DNA from: Rhizobium giardinii bv. giardinii H152
Lineage (GTDB): Bacteria > Pseudomonadota > Alphaproteobacteria > Rhizobiales > Rhizobiaceae
NCBI RefSeq assembly: GCF_000379605.1
Contig: NZ_KB902578.1
Coordinates: 183,362 to 222,227 of the forward strand
Reading direction: 5' to 3'
Length of the DNA: 38,866 bases
Below the pieces are notes generated by a model. That model searched no databases, was not told where the DNA came from, and worked only from the letters and a program-made list of their open reading frames with translations. A program made the position numbers and the translations under genes. This document shows, one piece after another, positions 34,435 through 38,866 of the stretch. Positions within the stretch are counted from its first letter, which is position 1; every line of letters begins with the position of its first letter.

Positions 34435-34526
34435 CTGTTACCCCACCGCTTTTCGGCAGCCTTCTCGGCCCAACGTTCCGGCGTCATATTCTCGGCACAC
34501 CTCTTCCCGACGTTCGCGCCGAGCAC
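34431..34526 (-). pseudogene. Fragment resembling the N-terminal motif of small rhizobial/P63C proteins
   Basis: Read on the minus strand from a possible GTG at 34526, the frame gives 31 residues including GKRCAENMTPERWAEKAAEK and RWGNS, then TAA. This resembles the ARANALTPAERSEIAKRAAD motif of the neighbouring P63C protein. An in-frame TGA lies further upstream and no ribosome site is seen. It is probably a remnant, overlapping the P63C stop by four bases on the other strand. Confidence 0.35.
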
Positions 34527-34632
34527 CTTTGCGGTTGTATCCTTGCCATCATCAATGTGCCCCTTCGCCGCGACGGCGGAGGCTCAACGGTGGTTGGCAG
34601 ACAGCCAAAGCGAACATGTGGAATCGCGGACG

Positions 34633-35118
34633 TCATAGCGTGCTACCGCTACGGCTCTCTCGAAGCGATTCCCTCAGCTTATCCATCCCATCACCGCTAT
34701 CCAATGCGTTGAACGCGATGTCTAACTGAACGCGGTCCCAAATCGCCTGTGCTCGCAAGCGTTTGCACCTTGGCATGGTTCCATCAACCACCATCTCGTC
34801 AAATACTTTCGGTGCCACTCCGACGTAGCGCGCAGCTTCGTAGCGGCTGAGACCTCGCGGCGGATAAGTTATTACGTCCGATATCGCGACTGGTCTTAGA
34901 TAGGCATTGGAAAGCTCCGCGATATAGTTTTCCTGCTCCGCCTGAATTTCCGCGAGTTGTTGATACCGCTTGAGAAATTCGGCATCACCGGGCTCTCCTG
35001 GAATGTGATAGGCACCACCACCTCTCCCATATTGCCACGATACCCCGCCACGCCGGTCAAGTTTCCCGAACGCGCCGGGAAATTGGGGATGCGTTAGTTC
35101 CAACTTTTTGCGACTCAT
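34633..35118 (-). CDS. Excisionase-like HTH protein with integrase-arm-like N-terminus
   Basis: 161 residues from the ATG at 35118; an in-frame start at 35142 is less likely. The C-terminal half has a MerR/excisionase type HTH: GLSRYEAARYVGVAPKVFDE, then MVVDGTMPRCKRLRAQAIWD, ending in DIAFNALDSGDG. The N-terminal half (RRGGVSWQYGRGGGAYHIPG, EPGDAEFLKRYQQL) looks like the arm-binding segment that opens rhizobial tyrosine integrases. The gene lies next to the tRNA attachment site, where an integrase would normally be. A role in excision or in binding attachment-site arms is inferred. Confidence 0.6.
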   Translation of the reverse strand: MSRKKLELTHPQFPGAFGKLDRRGGVSWQYGRGGGAYHIPGEPGDAEFLKRYQQLAEIQAEQENYIAELSNAYLRPVAISDVITYPPRGLSRYEAARYVGVAPKVFDEMVVDGTMPRCKRLRAQAIWDRVQLDIAFNALDSGDGMDKLRESLRESRSGSTL

Positions 35119-35299
35119 TGTTTTTTCCAAATTCAAAACCAATCGCTCAGTACACTCGCATTAGTTGTATATGAGATCAAGTTAGCTTTTTTTGAGGGGG
35201 TTCGAGTCCGCCCCTTTAATAAAAATCAATAGGTTAGAAATTTTTCAGTTAACGAAATACTTTAGAAAACAATATCTAAGTATTTGAATTTAAAGGATT
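35119..35299. other. AT-rich stretch between the excisionase-like gene and the tRNA
   Basis: No gene is seen. It contains gttagaaa (35233–35240) and ttagaaaac (35262–35270), matching the repeats at the other end of the island, and probably the promoter of the 34633–35118 gene. Confidence 0.5.
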
Positions 35300-35315
35300 T
35301 GGTGGGCCCGGAGGG
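35300..35315 (+). repeat. Right attachment-site repeat (tRNA 3' end)
   Basis: tggtgggcccggaggg, identical to 31406–31421. It comprises the CCA, acceptor 3' strand and start of the T arm of the tRNA on the minus strand. Confidence 0.75.
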
Positions 35316-35375
35316 ACTCGAACCCCCAACCAAGCGGTTATGAGCCGCCGGCTCTAACCATTGAGCTACAGGCCC
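35300..35375 (-). tRNA. tRNA-Ile2 (anticodon CAU, lysidine type)
   Basis: 76 bases with encoded CCA. The acceptor stem GGGCCTG pairs with CGGGCCC (one G-U). The D arm contains AGCTCAATGGTTAGAGC and the T loop is TTCGAGT. The anticodon CAU sits in GGCTCATAACC. The body resembles E. coli tRNA-Ile2 rather than tRNA-Met, so it most likely reads AUA after lysidine modification by TilS. It is the integration site of the island on its left. Confidence 0.92.
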
Positions 35376-35532
35376 TGCCCCGGATCCGTCCGGCACCGCC
35401 GACCAATGGCAGACGGCGGTGGACTGGCTCTAGCGGAAAACGGGTTTTCCCACAAGACGTTGCCGCAATCCCTACACAATCAATCCTCAAGAAGGGTGGC
35501 AGGGACGAGACACAACCGGAGAGAACCCATCC

Positions 35533-36276
35533 ATGACCCCTACCTATTTTCGCCGCGCGCTGACGACCACCGTCCTGGCGGCCGTCTTTGCGGGCTTCGC
35601 GGGCACGGCTGCCCTTGCGCAGGAGAAGGAGCCGCGCGAGGCGGTTGTCACCGTTTTCGGCGAGGGCCACGCGCAGGTGGCACCCGACATGGCGATCCTC
35701 TCCTTCAGCGTCGTCAAGGATGCAAAAACCGCCCGCGAGGCGCTCGACGCCAACAACAAGGCGGTGGCGGCCGTACTCAACGCGCTGAAGGCCGGCGGCA
35801 TTGCCGAGCGCGACCTGCAGACCTCGGGCTTTGCGGTCAATCCGCAATACCAATATCCGGACAACAACGACGGCGGTAACCGTCCGGCGGTCCTGACCGG
35901 CTACCAGGTCGCCAATTCGCTGACCATCAAGGTGCGCGACCTGGCCAAGCTCGGCGAGATCATCGACCAGGCGGTGACGCTCGGCGTCAACCAGGGCGGC
36001 TCGATCCAGTTCACCAACGACAAGCCGGAAGCGACGATCATCGAAGCCCGCAAGGAGGCGGTGGCCGATGCCGTTGCCAAGGCCAGGGTGCTTGCGGAGG
36101 CAGCCGGCGTGGCTCTTGGCCGCATCGTCGAAATTTCAGAGAACTCATCCCGGCCCGAACCCTTGCCGATGATGCGCACCATGGCAAAGGAATATGCTGC
36201 CGATGCGGTGCCGATCGCGACGGGAGAAAACAGCTACAACGTCACCGTCAACGTCACCTTCGCGATCACCCAATAA
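35533..36276 (+). CDS. Periplasmic SIMPL-domain (DUF541) protein
   Basis: 247 residues with GGAGAG ten bases upstream. A signal peptide ends near AALAQ (residues 26–30). The SIMPL pattern follows: VTVFGEGHAQVAPDMAILSF, LNALKAGGIAERDLQTSGF and GYQVANSLTIKVRDL, ending with NVTVNVTFAI. Such proteins are periplasmic and linked to stress tolerance; the molecular role is not settled. It is followed by a clear terminator, so probably monocistronic. Confidence 0.92.
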   Translation: MTPTYFRRALTTTVLAAVFAGFAGTAALAQEKEPREAVVTVFGEGHAQVAPDMAILSFSVVKDAKTAREALDANNKAVAAVLNALKAGGIAERDLQTSGFAVNPQYQYPDNNDGGNRPAVLTGYQVANSLTIKVRDLAKLGEIIDQAVTLGVNQGGSIQFTNDKPEATIIEARKEAVADAVAKARVLAEAAGVALGRIVEISENSSRPEPLPMMRTMAKEYAADAVPIATGENSYNVTVNVTFAITQ

Positions 36277-36308
36277 TATCGGATCGCCGACGACCGTGGA
36301 AAAGTAGA

Positions 36309-36335
36309 CCCCGCTTCGGCGGGGTTTCGCTTTGG
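36309..36335 (+). terminator. Rho-independent terminator of the SIMPL gene
   Basis: The stem accccgc/gcggggt with a ttcg loop (36309–36326) is followed by ttcgcttt. Confidence 0.85.
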
Positions 36336-36455
36336 TGAGGCAAAGCAGCCGCTCAAATCATCCCCCCTTCCCGGCCTTGTGACGGGCGCTTCATGCGGCG
36401 GAGATCGGGTGGCTGTCGTGCGCCTGCCACGCAGGATGCCCCAAGCCGTGGCGAT

Positions 36456-36494
36456 AAAACAAAGACGCCCCCCGCGGATGAACCGCGAGGGGCG
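36456..36494 (-). terminator. Terminator of the small secreted-protein gene
   Basis: Read on the minus strand, a GC stem cgcccctcgcgg/ccgcggggggcg with a ttcat loop is followed by tctttgtttt. It lies about 90 bases after the stop of the 36586–36978 gene. Confidence 0.75.
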
Positions 36495-36585
36495 AGACTT
36501 TCCGCCGGCCGGGGGAGACGAGACGGAAGGAATTGGGGTCTGCCGACCGGCCGCTGATGCCAGCCTCAGGACGGCAAGCTTGCCG

Positions 36586-36978
36586 CTAGCGGCCGATCAC
36601 CGGGCAACCGCGTGCATTGGCGAAGACGATCCGGCGATAATCGCCATGGCGGCGGCCCTCGACGACGACGCGGCGCCACGAGACGTCAGCGACGTAGGCC
36701 CGGCGCAGGCCGTAGTCACGCGCCTTGTCGACGGCAAGCCACGGAGCGCAACGACCGCGGCGCTCACGACCCCAGCCGTCACCCCAGTCCGGGCGATGGC
36801 GGCGATCCCGGCCCCAGTCGCGTTCGTCGCCATAGCCATCGCGATACTGAACATCGACGACGCCGCCGGAATGGATGCCGAATGTCAGCGTTTCGGCGGC
36901 AGCCGGGACGACCGTTGCGCCGAGACCCGTCAGACCGATGAAGCCGGCAAGTGCCAGTTTTGTAAGGATCCGTCTCAT
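36586..36978 (-). CDS. Small secreted Arg-rich protein of unknown function
   Basis: 130 residues from the ATG at 36978, with GGAG eleven bases upstream. A signal peptide (MRRILTKLALAGFIGLTGLG) ends near AAA-E at about residue 28. The middle is rich in Arg, Asp and Gly (RDWGRDRRHRPDWGDG). The end has CAPWLAVDKARDYGLRRAYV and RGCPVIGR, with two cysteines that could form a disulfide. Similar small proteins are, from memory, common in rhizobia; no function can be named. Confidence 0.78.
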   Translation of the reverse strand: MRRILTKLALAGFIGLTGLGATVVPAAAETLTFGIHSGGVVDVQYRDGYGDERDWGRDRRHRPDWGDGWGRERRGRCAPWLAVDKARDYGLRRAYVADVSWRRVVVEGRRHGDYRRIVFANARGCPVIGR

Positions 36979-37147
36979 GAGTGTTTCTCCGTGTTGGGTC
37001 AAAATTCAAACGTCCGCCCGTTGTTTTTGCTTCGGGGCATGGAACGAAAGATAAGCCGGGGCGGCTGAACGGAAGCAGAATCCGCCGTTCATCGGCGGTT
37101 CAGGCGGCCGATGCGGGGAGCGAATCGCGGGAAGGCAAGCGCGGAGG

Positions 37148-37552
37148 TTAGCGGGCGAGCTCTTTTTCGAAGACCCGGATGTTGCGGTAGTGGCTGAGCC
37201 GGGTGACGGCGCCGTTTTCGATTTCGAAGACGAAGACGCTCGGGATCGAATAGGATTGGCCGCTGGCGGCGGGGAAGCCGGGCATGGTTTCGCGGTAGGT
37301 GCCGCGGGCGGTGGCATCGATGGCGATGCGCTGGCCGAAGCCATCGTGCATCAGCACCATGTCGCCGAAGGTCTCGTCGAAATGGCGGAAATAGCTCATG
37401 ACACTCATGCGCAGCGGGCCGGCGCCGATGGTCCGCTGTCCCGTCAGCGAATCAAGCGCCACGTCCTCGTCGAGAAAGGTGGCGAGCGTGTCGAAATCCC
37501 GCTCGTTCAGGGCCTCCATGAAGCGGCTGGCGATCGTCTGCGCGTCAGTCAA
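37148..37552 (-). CDS. SnoaL-like/NTF2-fold protein
   Basis: 134 residues. The start is TTG at 37552, set by GGGGGAAG six bases upstream; a longer frame from 37813 runs into the neighbouring gene and is rejected. The sequence has the SnoaL shape: ASRFMEALNERDFDTLATFL, then DEDVALDS, a middle HFDETFGDMVLMHDGFGQ and a C-terminal SVFVFEIENGAVTRLSHYR. The family covers isomerases, hydrolases and proteins of unknown role, so no reaction is assigned. Confidence 0.8.
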   Translation of the reverse strand: MTDAQTIASRFMEALNERDFDTLATFLDEDVALDSLTGQRTIGAGPLRMSVMSYFRHFDETFGDMVLMHDGFGQRIAIDATARGTYRETMPGFPAASGQSYSIPSVFVFEIENGAVTRLSHYRNIRVFEKELAR

Positions 37553-37715
37553 TGAACTTCCCCCTGATTGTCGAGCCCCAGCCCTATTGTCGTGCCCAAG
37601 CCCTGCGGCCACCACTCGAAAGTAACGCCAACGCCCTGATTTTGTTCCGCAATGGAAGCGGACGACAGGGTGAGACTGCACCGGCCGACAGCCGCTGTCC
37701 AGCGCCAAGGCGACA

Positions 37716-38138
37716 TCACCCGGAAAGATGCAGGACGACCTCGCGCCGGTGCGGCCGGTCGCGGTGTTCGAACAGATAGAGGCCCTGCCAGGTGCCGAGC
37801 AGCAGCCGGCCACCGGCCACCGGAATGCCGATGGAGACCTGCGTCAGCGCCGCCTTGATATGGGCCGGCATGTCGTCGGGTCCTTCCGCCGTGTGGACGA
37901 TCCAGCGCATCGACGGATCGGTCGACGGCGGCACCAGGCGTTTGAAGAACCGGTCGAGATCGTGCTTCACGTCCGGATCGGCATTTTCCTGGACGAGGAG
38001 CGAACAGGAGGTGTGGCGGACGAAGACGGTGAGCAGCCCCTCCTCCCGCCCGCTCTCGCGGACAAAGGCCTGCGCCTCCCGGGTGAATTCGTAGAGGCCG
38101 GAGCCGCGGGTGGCGAGCGTGATGATGGTCTGTGGCAT
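37716..38138 (-). CDS. YjbQ/UPF0047 family protein
   Basis: 140 residues. The family signature is HTSCSLLVQENADPDVKHDL, together with IGIPVAGGRLLLGTWQGLYL and FEHRDRPHRR. It includes conserved His residues able to bind metal. Members such as E. coli YjbQ have weak thiamine phosphate synthase activity, but the true role is unsettled. Confidence 0.92.
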   Translation of the reverse strand: MPQTIITLATRGSGLYEFTREAQAFVRESGREEGLLTVFVRHTSCSLLVQENADPDVKHDLDRFFKRLVPPSTDPSMRWIVHTAEGPDDMPAHIKAALTQVSIGIPVAGGRLLLGTWQGLYLFEHRDRPHRREVVLHLSG

Positions 38139-38207
38139 TGTCTGTCTTCCGGCCCGCCCGCGGCAATGGCGGGCAGGCTTGTCGGTGCGCGTTCAAAAAC
38201 GGAATAG

Positions 38208-38561
38208 TCATAGTTCCATGAAGCTCTCGAAGCCACCATAGATCATCCGCTTGCCGTCGAAGGGCATGGTCCATTTGTCGCTTGCAAGCCGCGGGTCGGC
38301 CATGACCTTGGCGTTGATCTCGTCACGCGCCTGGCGCGAGGGATAGGTGATCCAGGAAAAGACGACGACCTCGTCCTCCTTCGCCTGCACCGCGCGCGGG
38401 AAGGAGGTAAGTTCGCCATAGGGCACGTCGTCACCGATGCACTCGACATAGGACAAGGCGCCATATTCCTTCCAGACCTCGCCGGCGGTACGGGCCATGT
38501 GCTTGTAGGCTTCGATATTGTCTTTCGGCACGGCGAGAACAAATCCATCGACATAATGCAT
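38208..38561 (-). CDS. DUF1428 family protein
   Basis: 117 residues from the ATG at 38561, with GGAGG eleven bases upstream; an extension to 38609 lacks support. The pattern is YVDGFVLAVPKDNIEAYKHM, GALSYVECIGDDVPYGELTS, VVFSWITYPSRQARDEINAK and KRMIYGGFES. DUF1428 proteins are small dimeric alpha/beta-barrel-like proteins of unknown function. It is in the same orientation as the YjbQ gene, 69 bases upstream. Confidence 0.9.
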   Translation of the reverse strand: MHYVDGFVLAVPKDNIEAYKHMARTAGEVWKEYGALSYVECIGDDVPYGELTSFPRAVQAKEDEVVVFSWITYPSRQARDEINAKVMADPRLASDKWTMPFDGKRMIYGGFESFMEL

Positions 38562-38786
38562 TTGAGGTTTCCTCCACTGTGAACCATGCCAAGCGAAATG
38601 GCGCGGCAAGCCGGATCGTCAACCGAGGGAACAGAGAAAAGGCGACAGTGCGCAGCGCACCCAGACGCTCTTCCGTTCTTGTTTGCTCTTCTATCCGGAC
38701 ACGCCTTCTCGTTCACGCGGCGGCTTTTTCGCCCGTGCTTCAAGTCATTTCGGTTCGCCGGCCTCACGGGGCCAGGCGGGATCGGC

Positions 38787-38840
38787 CGGGGCACGTCGGG
38801 TGCCTCAGTTAAGTAATAGTAGGTGACACGCGACGTGCCC
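38787..38840. other. Stem-loop near the right window edge
   Basis: ggggcacgtcg (38787–38797) pairs perfectly with cgacgtgcccc (38830–38840) around a 32-base loop. No gene is seen in 38562–38866. It could be a repeat element or a structured leader of a gene beyond the edge. Confidence 0.5.
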
Positions 38841-38866
38841 CGTCTCGGTGGTTTTTACCTGCAACT

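Larger units (their letters stand above)
31406..35315. mobile_element. Small tRNA-Ile2-targeted genomic island lacking an integrase
   Basis: The right boundary is the 3' end of tRNA-Ile2(CAU) on the minus strand. A perfect 16-bp copy of that end (tggtgggcccggaggg) lies at 31406–31421. Tyrosine recombinases commonly use tRNA 3' ends, leaving such direct repeats. The interior is more AT-rich than the surroundings and carries accessory genes only: an orphan antitoxin, a Panacea toxin–antitoxin pair, a P63C protein and an excisionase-like protein. No integrase catalytic domain is present. The element is therefore either a decayed island or one moved by an integrase supplied in trans. Confidence 0.75.

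Noticed and set aside
35300..35375. Elongator tRNA-Met call for the CAU tRNA
   Set aside because: The body matches the tRNA-Ile2 pattern (TTAGAGC, GGCTCATAACC) better; TilS-type identity should be confirmed with a classifier.

Overview
The window looks like a chromosomal segment of a Rhizobiaceae-type alphaproteobacterium (Rhizobium/Agrobacterium/Shinella/Ensifer relatives). The grounds are a pcaQ–pcaDCHGB protocatechuate cluster with a recognisable PcaQ box, RIME-like intergenic palindromes, a DUF982 protein, a B12 riboswitch ahead of cbtB–cbtA, and generally GC-rich codon use. Genus cannot be fixed from the sequence alone.

Layout. 1–4.9 kb: two overlapping dimethylglycine/sarcosine-dehydrogenase-like flavoenzymes (the second runs off the left edge) with a divergent LysR regulator. 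5–6.7 kb: a PAS-GGDEF-EAL protein. 7.0–8.5 kb: cobalamin riboswitch, cbtB, cbtA (cobalt uptake) and a strong terminator. 8.5–10.6 kb: a FhuF-type ferric reductase overlapping a glucoamylase-like (beta-1,2-glucanase-type) protein. 10.8–13 kb: a secreted DUF1194 protein and a flavin amine oxidase. 13–19 kb: a spermidine/putrescine-type ABC transporter operon ending in an Asp/Glu/hydantoin racemase, with a divergent GntR/FCD regulator. 19.2–22.3 kb: DUF982, a sulfite-oxidase-like molybdoenzyme and a Cache-HAMP class III nucleotide cyclase. 22.4–27.2 kb: pcaQ and pcaDCHGB, which convert protocatechuate to 3-oxoadipate. 27.4–30.9 kb: a DEAD-box RNA helicase and a TadG-like pilus-locus protein.

About 31.4–35.3 kb is the accessory part. 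It is a small, visibly more AT-rich insert whose right end is the 3' end of a tRNA-Ile2(CAU) gene. A 16-bp copy of that tRNA end, including CCA, lies at 31406–31421, so I read the segment as a ~3.9 kb tRNA-targeted island with no integrase. It carries an orphan BrnA/CopG-type antitoxin, a Panacea-domain antitoxin overlapping an uncharacterised putative toxin gene, a P63C-domain protein preceded by a cluster of inverted repeats, and a small protein that appears to join an integrase-arm-like segment to an excisionase-like helix-turn-helix. This is the most interesting part of the window.

35.5–38.6 kb returns to ordinary chromosome: a periplasmic SIMPL protein, a small secreted basic protein, a SnoaL-like protein, a YjbQ/UPF0047 protein and a DUF1428 protein. 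No rRNA, CRISPR array or insertion sequence was seen.
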